In this document: piece after piece, positions 26,675-35,676 of the stretch | How positions within the stretch are numbered: the first letter of the stretch is position 1 | How the letters are laid out: each line of letters opens with the position of its first letter | NCBI GenBank assembly: GCA_036262095.1 | Contig: DATAJQ010000054.1 | Coordinates: 26,220-90,219, forward strand | Length of the DNA: 64,000 nucleotides | Reading direction: 5' to 3' | Source of the DNA: Terrimonas_A sp036262095 | GTDB taxonomy: Bacteria; Bacteroidota; Bacteroidia; Chitinophagales; Chitinophagaceae | Program-made: the position numbers and the translations under genes | The notes under the pieces: model-generated | Databases searched by the model: none | Seen by the model: only the letters and a program-made list of their open reading frames with translations | Told to the model about the DNA's origin: nothing

Positions 26675-27059
26675 ATTCCAGGATTTAAGGTTAAAACAAT
26701 GGCCTTTCGGAAAAGACGAAAGCATACAAGAGTAAACATAAGGGTGGCTGGCAACCCGGGTGATATTCCCATTGCTTTCTCTAATCAAAATATTGGATGG
26801 TAAAAAAAGACTGGTTTTCCTAGTGACAGGAACTTAATCTCATTGATTAAATAATGAAGTTGATTGGATAGACATGTATTGTATCGTAAAAGTATTTTTC
26901 TGTTTCATCCTTTTATGCCTCTATCAGTTCAATCAATGCCCGGATGAGTCCAATTGTGGTTAATGGTTATGCCGTAAGACAAAACACCTATTGATAAACT
27001 CTTAACTTGATACTACTTTGGTATTGTAGTTACGACCTAATATCATTAAATCTTTTCCT
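26675..27059. other. 385-bp divergent intergenic region
   Basis: It lies between the T9SS protein and the AraC gene, which are read in opposite directions. It is AT-rich and should hold both promoters, but I see no exact TAnnTTTG box, repeat or hairpin that I would call. Confidence 0.4.
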
Positions 27060-28073
27060 GTGCATAAATTGCTAACTGCCTTTCAAAAGTTGCGTGGGGC
27101 TTCCACACAACCTGATGCGGCAATTTCCTTTAAAGAGCTTGCACGCATTTTTAACACCGATCCAGTCAATAATACGATCAGCTTGCCAGTGAACGAAGGA
27201 AGCGGGATCATTAAACTTACAGACACCAATAATGGCTTACACGTAATAGCCCTGGACCTCCAGGTGAATGGAGTGAGACAATACAAAAAACTTCCTTTGC
27301 GTCCGGCAACGGGAAGATTCTTTACCATTATAGCATCCTTAAGCCCTAAACATTTCCAGGTAAGGAAAAAAGAAGGAGTTGTTCTTCCCGATATGATATT
27401 TATGGCCGGAGAGCATCCTCTCTTTTATACTTTCCTGCCGGGCCACAGGATCAAAGCACTTGTCATTAATATATCTGCGGAATGGGTGTTCCGTGAATTC
27501 AGGGATGCGGATCCCGATCTTTTATTCCAGGCGCATGATCTTTTTTATGATAAAAAGCCTTTGCTGTTCACGGAAGAAGCTTCATTCACCATGCACCATA
27601 GCCTCGGAGACATGCAGAACCTCATGAGCAGGGAGCGTGTAGATCCCTTTTATGCAAGGACCAAAACACTTTCTATCCTGCATGATATATTCAGGCGCTT
27701 GCAAACCACTCAGTCGCATGATAATAAAGAAAGCAACATTCAATTGCATGCAAAAATGCTTGCAGTAGAAAAAATACTGGATGAATACCTTGACAAGAAT
27801 CTTCCTTCTATTAAAGAAATAGCCAAACAGGTTGCCTTAAGCGAATCAACCCTAAAACGGAATTTTAAAAAAGTGTATGGCGTCAGCATTTATGAATTTT
27901 ACCTGAGAAAGAAAATGCAACTTGCCAGGCAGCTGCTTGATCAGCAACCGATCAGTGTAAAAGAAGTAGCTTATATGCTTGGTTATGAAAAGACCAGTAA
28001 TTTTATAACCATGTTCAAGAAGCATTATGATTTCTCTCCAGGAACGCTGCGTAAAAAATTTTCGCTCGACTAA
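27060..28073 (+). CDS. AraC-family transcriptional regulator
   Basis: 337 residues with a GTG start. The C-terminal 100 residues have both helix-turn-helix motifs of the AraC family: SIKEIAKQVALSESTLKRNF, KKVYGVSIYEFYLRKKM, and SVKEVAYMLGYEKTSNFITM, FKKHYDFSPGTLRKKF. The N-terminal 230 residues resemble the effector-binding part of PchR-like regulators by length but carry no motif I can name. The gene is alone on the plus strand and convergent with the deacetylase gene. Target genes unknown. Confidence 0.9.
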   Translation: MHKLLTAFQKLRGASTQPDAAISFKELARIFNTDPVNNTISLPVNEGSGIIKLTDTNNGLHVIALDLQVNGVRQYKKLPLRPATGRFFTIIASLSPKHFQVRKKEGVVLPDMIFMAGEHPLFYTFLPGHRIKALVINISAEWVFREFRDADPDLLFQAHDLFYDKKPLLFTEEASFTMHHSLGDMQNLMSRERVDPFYARTKTLSILHDIFRRLQTTQSHDNKESNIQLHAKMLAVEKILDEYLDKNLPSIKEIAKQVALSESTLKRNFKKVYGVSIYEFYLRKKMQLARQLLDQQPISVKEVAYMLGYEKTSNFITMFKKHYDFSPGTLRKKFSLD

Positions 28074-28096
28074 CATCTTCCCTACCCTACCCCTCG

Positions 28097-29014
28097 CTAA
28101 TCAAGCTCATACAGTTTCTTTGCCAACCGGAACGTATTGCAATGAGCTTCTGTAATGATCCTTATATCCGGCGAATACCCTCCTCCCATTGCAACAGTGC
28201 AGGGGATGCCTGCAGCCTGCAGTTCGGTAAATACCAATCTATCCCGTTCACTGCAGCCATCCAGGCTCATCTTTAATTTTCCGAATTTGTCTGTGGCCAG
28301 CACATCCACCCCGGAAAGATAAAAGGCAAAATCAGGCTTGAACTCATGTATCAGTTGCGGCAGGGCGCTTGCCAACATATCGAGATATTGCTTGTCAATA
28401 ACGCCGTCAGGCAAAGCAATGTCCATATCACTTTTTTCTTTATGAAATGGATAGTTGTATGCCCCATGCATACTGAAAGTAAATACCCGTGGTTCATGTT
28501 GAAAAATGCTTGCCGTGCCATTGCCTTGATGAACATCAAGATCGATAATAAGTATCCGTCCGGCCAGTTGTTTCTTCAAAAGATAATTGGCCGCTACAGC
28601 AAAATCATTAAGCAGGCAAAAACCTTCTCCATGGTCTGCAAAAGCGTGGTGCGTTCCTCCCGCCACGTTGAGTGCTACACCTGATTTCATGGCAGCGAAA
28701 CAGCAGTCAATAGTCCCTTGTGCGATCACCCATTCCCGTTCAGTCAGCCGCGGAGATTGCGGAAAACCGATATGTCTTTGTTCTTTTGCCGTCAGGGTCT
28801 GTTCTTTCAGCTTGCGGACATACCCTGCTGTATGTGTCCACATCACCACCTCATCATTGCATGGCAGTGGCATTACCAGGTTTGCGGGCTGAACCGTGCC
28901 TTCATGTAATAGCTGCTCAGGTATCAATTCATATTTAAGCATCGGGAAACGATGTCCTTCTGGTAACGGATGCGAGTAAATCGGGTGGAACGCAATGTGA
29001 AGAAAAGACGACAT
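28097..29014 (-). CDS. Histone deacetylase family (AcuC/HDAC-like) amidohydrolase
   Basis: 305 residues from the ATG at 29014; a start at 29107 would overlap the divergent MscS gene. Zinc and charge-relay residues of the arginase/deacetylase fold are present: GGTHHAFADHGEGFC with the two catalytic His, LIIDLDVHQGNGTA with the metal-binding Asp and His, and LSGVDVLATDKFG with the second metal Asp. MGGGYSP near the C-terminus carries the expected Gly-Gly-Gly-Tyr. Bacterial members deacetylate acetyl-lysine proteins, acetylpolyamines or acetoin-related substrates. Cytoplasmic. Confidence 0.92.
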   Translation of the reverse strand: MSSFLHIAFHPIYSHPLPEGHRFPMLKYELIPEQLLHEGTVQPANLVMPLPCNDEVVMWTHTAGYVRKLKEQTLTAKEQRHIGFPQSPRLTEREWVIAQGTIDCCFAAMKSGVALNVAGGTHHAFADHGEGFCLLNDFAVAANYLLKKQLAGRILIIDLDVHQGNGTASIFQHEPRVFTFSMHGAYNYPFHKEKSDMDIALPDGVIDKQYLDMLASALPQLIHEFKPDFAFYLSGVDVLATDKFGKLKMSLDGCSERDRLVFTELQAAGIPCTVAMGGGYSPDIRIITEAHCNTFRLAKKLYELD

Positions 29015-29018
29015 GCTG

Positions 29019-29026
29019 CAAATATC
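29019..29026 (-). promoter_or_regulatory. Possible -7 box of the deacetylase gene
   Basis: Minus-strand GATATTTG (seven of eight to TAnnTTTG), 4 bp before the ATG at 29014, in the same close arrangement as several other genes here. Confidence 0.35.
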
Positions 29027-29105
29027 TGCGCAATCAACAGAAAATTCATGAAATGCGAATAAATATCCTCCCTGAATATGGCATAATTTTTTTATCCTGT
29101 TTTTC

Positions 29106-29888
29106 ATGAGTTGGAACTGGGAGGAATTTTATAAAAAAGCATCAGACTGGATGATCGTCAACCTACCGAAGATCATCGTGGCAATTATTATTCTTATTAT
29201 TGGCTTCTGGCTGATCCGTATCTTCTCAAAATGGCTGCGGAAAATCCTGGAACGGAAACAGTTCAACGCTTCCCTGCGCTATTTCCTGCTCAACCTGATA
29301 GCAATCTCCTTACAGGTTTTCCTGATCGTAATAGCCATGCAAACAGCAGGCTTCAAACTGACATTTTTCACTGCCATCGTTGCCGGCTTAAGCGTGGCCG
29401 CTGGCCTTGCCCTGTCCGGAACATTGCAAAATTTTGTCAGCGGCATATTGATACTCATATTACATCCGTACCGTGCAGGAGATATTGTGGTAATGCAGGG
29501 ACAGCAGGGTGTGGTGGATTCCATACTGCTTTTCTACACAGTGGTAAAAACATTTGACAATAAAACCATTATTGTCCCCAATGGCCAGTTATCCAATAAT
29601 GTGATCACCAATCTCAGCCGGGAAGGCAAGAGAAGGATAGATATTGAATTGAAATTCCCTTATAAAACGGATGAAGACGCGATCAAAAGCAGCGTCAGGG
29701 ATATTCTTCCATCTGTAAAAGGGATACTACAGGAACCCACAGTACGCATTGGCGTTATCAATCTTGAAGCAGATAAATACACACTCTCTATACAGGCCTG
29801 GACTCCGGCTCATGGCTTTGAAGATACCAAAATGATTTTTCTGGAAAAAATAATGGAGGCCCTGAAACAAAAACAACTACTGGTTTAA
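29106..29888 (+). CDS. MscS-family mechanosensitive channel
   Basis: 260 residues. Transmembrane helices at about 18-38, 58-78 and 85-110; the last is the pore helix with the Gly/Ala-rich pattern AIVAGLSVAAGLALSGTLQN. The beta domain follows (FVSGILILILHPYRAGDIVV, NKTIIVPNGQLSNNVITNLS) and then the alpha-beta C-terminus. These are the standard MscS features and size. It should open under membrane tension to release solutes after osmotic downshock. Confidence 0.94.
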   Translation: MSWNWEEFYKKASDWMIVNLPKIIVAIIILIIGFWLIRIFSKWLRKILERKQFNASLRYFLLNLIAISLQVFLIVIAMQTAGFKLTFFTAIVAGLSVAAGLALSGTLQNFVSGILILILHPYRAGDIVVMQGQQGVVDSILLFYTVVKTFDNKTIIVPNGQLSNNVITNLSREGKRRIDIELKFPYKTDEDAIKSSVRDILPSVKGILQEPTVRIGVINLEADKYTLSIQAWTPAHGFEDTKMIFLEKIMEALKQKQLLV

Positions 29889-29989
29889 TGCCTTTGCTGG
29901 GTCTGCTTATTCCTTTTTTATTAACTTGACAATGGAACGGCTGGTGCTTCGCCAGCATACACACTAAGGACAACTGAAAATTCACGGGA

Positions 29990-32900
29990 ATGAAACTGCT
30001 TATCCTGTTATTCACAGCATGGCTGGTAAGCCATTGTGCGTGTGCGCAACAGGTCAGGCTTTATCTAACAAATGCCCCTTTCAGACAATTATTAAAACAG
30101 ATCGAGCAGCAAACAGGTTATTCCTTTATTTATACAAAAGAGCAGTTGCAGCTTTTACCACCGGTCAGCATTAACGTGGCCAATAAGGACATACTTGAGG
30201 TGCTGAATGAACAACTAAACGGATCGCCTCTTGGTTATACAATAGATGATCATTTCATCATCCTTTTTATAAAAAAAGATACCAGCCGCCATACATTACG
30301 TGTTGTCAAGGGACGGGTAGTCAATACTTCAGGCCAGGCAGTGGCCGGGGCAACCGTGCAGGTAAAAAATGAACCTTTTACTACAACAACGGATCAATAT
30401 GGCGGTTTCTTCCTATCCTATCGTTCCCCCAATGCTGTGATTCAGATCAGCGGAGCAGAAATAAGGCCGGTCCTGCTTGCCATTAATGAGAGGCAATATC
30501 TTGAAATAAGGATTGATGAAGACGTAAAGGAACTGGATGAAACCATCATAATGGCTTATGGCTACACAACCAGAAGGTTCACCACCGGCAATATTATCAG
30601 GATCAGAAGCAGTGAACTGGAAAATCAACCGGTGGGCAATTTGCTTCCGGCACTCCAGGGCCGTGTGCCAGGGTTATTGATCACTGCTACAAGCGGAGCT
30701 CCGGGTGCATCATTCACGGCACAGATAAGAGGGCAGAATTCCGTCAATCCAAATCCGCTTATCAATAATGGGATTGCTCCAAAAGACAATCCATTGATCA
30801 TTATTAATGGAGTGCCCTTTGCACCACAGAATAACAATGTTAATCAATTCAGTTCGCTGGCTTCTCCCGGCAACCTGGAGATCTATCAGAACCCTTATGG
30901 AGGAATAAGCCCATTCAGCAGCATCGACCCTGCAGATATCGAAAGCGTGGAAGTATTGAAAGATGGAGACATGACCGCTATTTATGGATCAAGGGCGGCG
31001 AATGGGATCATCCTGATCACCACCAGGCAACCAAAACCAGGGAAGCCAGCTTTATTTATGGATATAAGTACGGGACTGAATATTGCAACTCATCGCCCTT
31101 CAATGCTGAATACAAAGGAATACCTTGATCTAAGAAGAGCAGCATTCGCAATGGACAGCCTTCTGCCAGGTTCCATTCCTGGCGAGATCAACTATGCGCC
31201 TGACTTGCTGGTGTTTGATAGCACCCGGTATACCAACTGGAATAAATATTTTTTCCATGCTTCAACACCTGTTACAAGTGTTCATTCCAGGTTCTCAGGA
31301 GGAAGCGATCGCCTGAGTTTTGTTTCCGGCATCGGCTACAGAAATGAATCATCCTTATTGAAGGGAGATTTCTACAATAAACAGATCTCGCTGAACAATT
31401 TTCTGAAATACCAGTCCATTGATCAGCGGCTGATAATGGAAGGCTCATTTTATTATACACTGGGAGATAATCGTTCGGTCAGTTCTCCAGCACTGTTGCA
31501 GGCAGTTGATCTTCCACCTGATTATCCGGCCTTGCTGGATGAAGAGAGGCGGATAAACTGGAAGTATAAAGAGGTTGATCTGATAGATAATCCCGCTGGC
31601 TTATTAAGGCAGCCTTATATTATCAAAACACATAGCCTCATCTCCCATTTCAACCTACACTATGAAATCGTTACCGGCTTAAAATTTCTCCTGAATGCAG
31701 GATATAGCAGTTACAAAACAAATGAGACAGCTTTATCCCCCGCTTCCTCCTTTCATCCTGCGAGGAGAGAAAGCGCCCATTCTGAATCGGGAAAAGAAGA
31801 TTATCAAACAAAATTAATAGCGCCTCAATGGGAATATAAAAAACTGTTGGGGCGCACCAATTTTACAGTGCTTGCCGGCACAACGATACAGCAAAACAGG
31901 CTGAACTTTAAAAGCAGCAAGTCTTTGCTTAACCCAGCAGAACTTATTGAAAGCCGGACAATATCCAATAGCTATCATTACAAAAGTTTCTTTGGAAGAT
32001 TCAACCTGCAACACGCGGGAAAATATCTTCTTAATCTCACAGCACGAAGAGAAGGATCAAGCAGGTTCAGCCCGGGCAAGCGAATGGGGAACTTCTCTTC
32101 TATAGCAGCAGGATGGATATTCTCTGATGAAAAAATCATCAGGCATTGGCTGCCCTGGATCAGTTTCGGCAAGCTCCGTTTGTCTTACGGAAGTTCAGGC
32201 AATGACAATATCGGTTATTATCATTATCTGAACGCATGGCATTTCCTGCCCAGCTATTTCAGTAATCAGGGTTTAACCAACGGATCGTTAGCAGATGCAG
32301 GTTTTAGCTGGTCAACTACCCGCAAATCAGAAGCCGGGCTTGATCTGGGATTTTTAAAAGACCGGGTATACATCAGTGTCTCAAAATACAAGCATCGATC
32401 ATCAGACCAACTGATAAGCCATTTATCATTATTGCAGGCAGACACTGCAAGATATATTGCTAATTTTCCGGCTATCGTTCAAAATAAAGGTTGGGAAATA
32501 ATGATTGAAGCGGCTCCACTTCATTCAAAAAACACAAGATGGAAAACGATCTTTAATTTATCCATACCTCAAAACAAACTAAAATCTTTCCCTGGCATTG
32601 AAAATAGTTTATACTCGGGGCGGTATATACCAGGCCAGTCGCTGGGCACATTGCAATTGATAAAATTTGCAGGCGTAAATGAATCGTCAGGATTATACTC
32701 TTTCGATTTAAGCTCTTTTACATTAACGGATACATATCCGCGGCTTTACGGAGGCTTTCAAAATATGGTTTCTCATAAGAGATTCGATTTCGGATTGTTT
32801 ATTGAGTTCAGAAAACAGCAAGGAACCAATTACCTCCGGCAGATAAATCATTACCCGGCAGGTTTAGCAAGAAATCAGCTCCGGAAAATGCCTGATCACT

Positions 32901-33223
32901 GGCGATATCCGGGACACCTATCGGATAGGCAAAGACTAACAGTTCTCGAAAGCTCTCCGGCAGCACTTACTGCATACCTGTTCACTTTATCCGACGCGTC
33001 TTACAGTAATGCTTCATATATCCGTTTTAAAAACCTCTTCTTTTCTTATTCATTCAAAAAAGATGATTTAAAAATAAAGGGGATGAGCCAGCTTAAAATT
33101 TACCTTCAAATGCAAAACATTTTTACACTTACCCCATTTAAACAAAGCGATCCGGAGATTCAAAACTTTTATTCATATTCTTTACCAAAAACAATTATTG
33201 CAGGTTTGCAACTCCAACTATAA
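29990..33223 (+). CDS. SusC/RagA-type TonB-dependent transporter with STN domain
   Basis: 1077 residues. Signal peptide (1-19), an STN secretin/TonB short domain (about 20-75: LTNAPFRQLLKQIEQQTGYS), a carboxypeptidase-like Ig domain (about 100-180, KGRVVNTSGQAVAGATVQVK), the plug with VEVLKDGDMTAIYGSRAANG, and a large barrel to the C-terminus. The STN domain usually contacts a FecR anti-sigma factor and marks sigma-regulated transporters. No susD and no fecR lie next to it. Substrate unknown. It converges on the small secreted-protein operon at 33266. Confidence 0.93.
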   Translation: MKLLILLFTAWLVSHCACAQQVRLYLTNAPFRQLLKQIEQQTGYSFIYTKEQLQLLPPVSINVANKDILEVLNEQLNGSPLGYTIDDHFIILFIKKDTSRHTLRVVKGRVVNTSGQAVAGATVQVKNEPFTTTTDQYGGFFLSYRSPNAVIQISGAEIRPVLLAINERQYLEIRIDEDVKELDETIIMAYGYTTRRFTTGNIIRIRSSELENQPVGNLLPALQGRVPGLLITATSGAPGASFTAQIRGQNSVNPNPLINNGIAPKDNPLIIINGVPFAPQNNNVNQFSSLASPGNLEIYQNPYGGISPFSSIDPADIESVEVLKDGDMTAIYGSRAANGIILITTRQPKPGKPALFMDISTGLNIATHRPSMLNTKEYLDLRRAAFAMDSLLPGSIPGEINYAPDLLVFDSTRYTNWNKYFFHASTPVTSVHSRFSGGSDRLSFVSGIGYRNESSLLKGDFYNKQISLNNFLKYQSIDQRLIMEGSFYYTLGDNRSVSSPALLQAVDLPPDYPALLDEERRINWKYKEVDLIDNPAGLLRQPYIIKTHSLISHFNLHYEIVTGLKFLLNAGYSSYKTNETALSPASSFHPARRESAHSESGKEDYQTKLIAPQWEYKKLLGRTNFTVLAGTTIQQNRLNFKSSKSLLNPAELIESRTISNSYHYKSFFGRFNLQHAGKYLLNLTARREGSSRFSPGKRMGNFSSIAAGWIFSDEKIIRHWLPWISFGKLRLSYGSSGNDNIGYYHYLNAWHFLPSYFSNQGLTNGSLADAGFSWSTTRKSEAGLDLGFLKDRVYISVSKYKHRSSDQLISHLSLLQADTARYIANFPAIVQNKGWEIMIEAAPLHSKNTRWKTIFNLSIPQNKLKSFPGIENSLYSGRYIPGQSLGTLQLIKFAGVNESSGLYSFDLSSFTLTDTYPRLYGGFQNMVSHKRFDFGLFIEFRKQQGTNYLRQINHYPAGLARNQLRKMPDHWRYPGHLSDRQRLTVLESSPAALTAYLFTLSDASYSNASYIRFKNLFFSYSFKKDDLKIKGMSQLKIYLQMQNIFTLTPFKQSDPEIQNFYSYSLPKTIIAGLQLQL

Positions 33224-33227
33224 GTAC

Positions 33228-33257
33228 TGTCCGCCTCAGGCAAGCCATCGGCGGACA
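33228..33257. terminator. Hairpin between convergent genes
   Basis: TGTCCGCC / GGCGGACA stem with a 14-base loop that itself contains GCC/GGC pairs. It directly follows the SusC stop. There is no strong T tract. Confidence 0.5.
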
Positions 33258-33265
33258 ATATTTGA

Positions 33266-33595
33266 TCAGTATGTTGGCCTTTTCTCACCTATTGCCACCG
33301 GGTAATATGTACCAGGCCACAATTTGTTATTAACTTTATCAACATCAGCAGGCTCAAACCCGATCACACATTTATAAGTCCAGGGCCAAACCATACAAAC
33401 CCCGGTGGGCACTACATCAGATATGGAATGGAAATCCACCATCGTATTACTGAACCCTGAGAGCATGCCATAGCCCGGTTTCACTACAAACCAGTAAAGA
33501 TCAAAAGGGCCATCCTTTTTCTTCGGTGGTGCAGTATATGCACTCAAACCAACAGCCATCAACAGCGCTGTTATACCTAATAAATACTTTTTCAT
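33266..33595 (-). CDS. Small secreted protein with two cysteines (DUF6520-like)
   Basis: 109 residues. A signal peptide (MKKYLLGITALLMAVGLSAY) is followed by a Lys-rich stretch and a small mature domain. Cys67 and Cys76 enclose eight residues (CMVWPWTYKC) and could form a disulfide loop. Length and N-terminus fit the DUF6520 family, common in Chitinophagaceae, but I assign it only tentatively. It lies 33 bp downstream of the MauE-like gene, so the two are an operon. Function unknown. Confidence 0.7.
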   Translation of the reverse strand: MKKYLLGITALLMAVGLSAYTAPPKKKDGPFDLYWFVVKPGYGMLSGFSNTMVDFHSISDVVPTGVCMVWPWTYKCVIGFEPADVDKVNNKLWPGTYYPVAIGEKRPTY

Positions 33596-33628
33596 ATAGA
33601 ATCGTTTGGTTTAATTACGCCTACTCTG

Positions 33629-34105
33629 TTATACAGGTTTTCGGCTTTCCCTGTTATCTGCATCGGCCAATGCAGATGGATTTATTGCAATAAAGCGTTT
33701 GGACAATAGAAGGCCGGTAATGACCAGCGAAATAATGACCAGGTTTAACCAGAAATGTTGAGGCCATGACAACCAGGGCACAATCCCATTGCAGGAACAG
33801 GGTAGTTGCTGAAAATTGAGCAATACATACCCGATATAGCCGGTGTAACCTGTCAGCAGAAAAAGCGAATAAAACAGGCCAGCCTTCCTGGTGCGCGGGA
33901 TCAGCAGAAGCAGAACAGCCAGCAGGTTCACAGCCGGGATCAGTATGGTAACAGGATCTGCATAAGACCCTATAACCGGCATCTGCCCTAATGTGAAACG
34001 GAATGTTCTAAAATTAAACAGCTTGCTTAGTGAAGCGTAAGCAAATAGAAAAATAAGTGACGCTGCAATTGATTGAACAATTATTTTTCGGGTTGACATT
34101 TTCAT
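33629..34105 (-). CDS. MauE/DoxX-like redox-associated membrane protein
   Basis: 158 residues with four transmembrane helices at about 10-28, 52-70, 75-97 and 118-140. A Cys pair in PCSCNG lies in the loop between helices 3 and 4, and the first helix ends in ASLSKLFNFRTFR, the MauE pattern. MauE-type proteins are thought to act in disulfide formation or electron transfer at the membrane. The companion gene makes a small secreted protein with two cysteines, a natural substrate. A GTAGACAC hairpin (34232-34251) is upstream, and LytTR copy 2 lies beyond it on the same strand. Confidence 0.85.
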   Translation of the reverse strand: MKMSTRKIIVQSIAASLIFLFAYASLSKLFNFRTFRFTLGQMPVIGSYADPVTILIPAVNLLAVLLLLIPRTRKAGLFYSLFLLTGYTGYIGYVLLNFQQLPCSCNGIVPWLSWPQHFWLNLVIISLVITGLLLSKRFIAINPSALADADNRESRKPV

Positions 34106-34231
34106 GGAATAAAAGGTGGAAGGTTAATGCATGGATTGCCTGACTGGCTGCATGGGCAGACCCTGTGACTCATGCAGTCATCAATTATTTTCAACAGTAC
34201 AGGTAGCTACTTTGGGAAAAATTTTAAATGA

Positions 34232-34251
34232 GAGGGAGTAGACACTCCCTC
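34232..34251. promoter_or_regulatory. Perfect hairpin with AGAC loop (copy 2)
   Basis: GAGGGAGT / ACTCCCTC with loop AGAC. Shares GTAGACAC with the hairpin at 18107-18127. It sits between LytTR copy 2 and the MauE operon. Confidence 0.55.
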
Positions 34252-34341
34252 CGGGAACCACACTAAGTGGGAACGAAATATTATGCGTGTATGACTATTT
34301 ATAATTCGCATTTCTTGACTTCCAGAGAAACAAGTCATCTT

Positions 34342-34722
34342 TTATACATTACCAGCCCGCCCTTTTTTCGAAGCCTGCGCGTCTTTGGTCGAACTACTTT
34401 CCTGGTGGAGCATCACAGTAATTTTGCTTTCCAGTTCTTTACGGTATTTATCGCTGAAAGAAAATCTTACATCCTTTAACACAACCTCATCTTTATCGAA
34501 TGAAATGATCCGGTCAAGCGCGACAAGCGTACCCCTGTTTACCCGGGAGAAAGAATCTCCGGGAAGGATGGTCTCCAGTTGTTTCAGGCTCAAATGCGGA
34601 ATGAATATCCCCTGGTCTGTACAGATCTTCACATGATGAGCTATCGACAACACATAACGAATATCCTTTACATCGATACGTACAAATTTCTTTTTCAAAT
34701 GAATAAAGAAAAAAGATTGCAT
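34342..34722 (-). CDS. Stand-alone LytTR DNA-binding protein (copy 2)
   Basis: 126 residues, again a bare LytTR domain: MQSFFFIHLKKKFVRIDVKD, VLSIAHHVKICTDQGIFI, LSLKQLETILPGDSFSRVNR and FSFSDKYRKELESKI. Its tail is rich in Ser, Lys and Ala, unlike copy 1, so the two diverged mainly after the domain. No receiver or kinase is attached. It lies 236 bp upstream of the MauE/small-secreted-protein operon on the same strand. Likely regulates nearby genes. Confidence 0.9.
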   Translation of the reverse strand: MQSFFFIHLKKKFVRIDVKDIRYVLSIAHHVKICTDQGIFIPHLSLKQLETILPGDSFSRVNRGTLVALDRIISFDKDEVVLKDVRFSFSDKYRKELESKITVMLHQESSSTKDAQASKKGRAGNV

Positions 34723-34966
34723 AGAGATTTAGGTTGTTTGGTAAGGCTTGCCATTGACATACAGAAATATTCATACTAGCAGTTTTCTGTTTTAACAAGT
34801 CGGTTTTGCTCAAGACCAACTAAGCCTTGCCTTTATTTTTTTTATCACATAGCAAATCATTCCGTCCTCACTTAAGCTAAAATAACCATGCTATCAAGAT
34901 GATCTGGATCACTAATCATGAATTGGTTGATTGACGGCATGGATAGGCTCCAAAGCCTATCCTTCA

Positions 34967-34974
34967 TACATTTG
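34967..34974 (+). promoter_or_regulatory. Predicted -7 box of the SET gene
   Basis: TACATTTG, exact TAnnTTTG, 6 bp before the ATG at 34981. It excludes the upstream in-frame ATG at 34918 as start for transcripts from this promoter. Confidence 0.45.
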
Positions 34975-34980
34975 CTGATC

Positions 34981-35457
34981 ATGACGATCAAACCGCAATA
35001 CCTGGAGATCAAAACCTCGCAATTACCCGGCGCTGGGCTTGGTCTGTTTACTAAAGTATTCATACCAAGCGGCTCCCTTGTGATAGAATACAAAGGCGTA
35101 GTTACAACCTGGGAAGCAGTAAGGGATCAGATTGACAACGATTATATCTATTATCTCAGCAGCCGTCATGTAATCGATGCCGGACCTACCCCCAAAGCCC
35201 TGGCCAGGTATGCCAACGACGCAAAAGGAATAAAACAGGTGCCCGGGATAAACAACAATTGTATTTTCAAGAAGCTGAATGGCCGCGTTTATATTAAAGC
35301 CAGGGTGGATATTCTTCCCGGAAGTGAGCTCTTTGTAAGCTATGGAAAGCAGTATTGGGACACGGCAAGGAATAATGCGGAAATAGAAAAGAGAAGAAAA
35401 CTGGAAGAAGCCAGACGTCAAAGCGAGGAAGAGGAAAGGAATAATGACTCGGTTTGA
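34981..35457 (+). CDS. SET-domain protein-lysine methyltransferase
   Basis: 158 residues from ATG at 34981. The SET fold is complete: the entry LPGAGLGLFTKVFIPSGSLV, the central YYLSSRHVIDAGPTPKALAR, the cofactor/pseudoknot segment YANDAKGIKQVPGINNNCIF and the C-terminal ILPGSELFVSYGKQYW, with the catalytic-type Tyr. A highly charged coiled tail (about 135-158) follows. The substrate might be a lysine-rich protein; the SWIB/H1-like protein at 9086 is a conceivable one, but the genes are 25 kb apart. Bacterial SET proteins are mostly uncharacterised. Confidence 0.88.
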   Translation: MTIKPQYLEIKTSQLPGAGLGLFTKVFIPSGSLVIEYKGVVTTWEAVRDQIDNDYIYYLSSRHVIDAGPTPKALARYANDAKGIKQVPGINNNCIFKKLNGRVYIKARVDILPGSELFVSYGKQYWDTARNNAEIEKRRKLEEARRQSEEEERNNDSV

Positions 35458-35460
35458 ATG

Positions 35461-35589
35461 TTTTCCCACCAAGACGAAGACCACAAAGAATATTCTATCC
35501 TTACTTTATTAATCCATCTGCAAATCATGGTAACGATGAGAACGCTTAGAAAATAATTCTTTGTGGTCTTTGTCGTCTTGGTGGAAAAA
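35461..35589. repeat. Inverted repeat of the CTTTGTGGTCTTTGTCGTCTT type
   Basis: Left arm 35461-35491 and right arm 35556-35589, more than 30 bp each and nearly identical as inverted copies; they differ mainly by a 3-base indel. The loop is about 64 bases. Intergenic repeats of this wording are widespread in Bacteroidota genomes. It lies between the SET gene and the amidohydrolase and may end the SET transcript. Confidence 0.7.
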
Positions 35590-35676
35590 CAATTATCAGA
35601 AACAGATAATTATTAAATAGTTATCTTGCTACCCACTACCCTTATCCAGCACCTGTTTTCTTTTAAAATAAACAAG

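Noticed and set aside
27060..28073. Possible SusD or outer-membrane partner near the AraC gene
   Set aside because: The only genes there are the AraC regulator and the convergent deacetylase; nothing resembles SusD.
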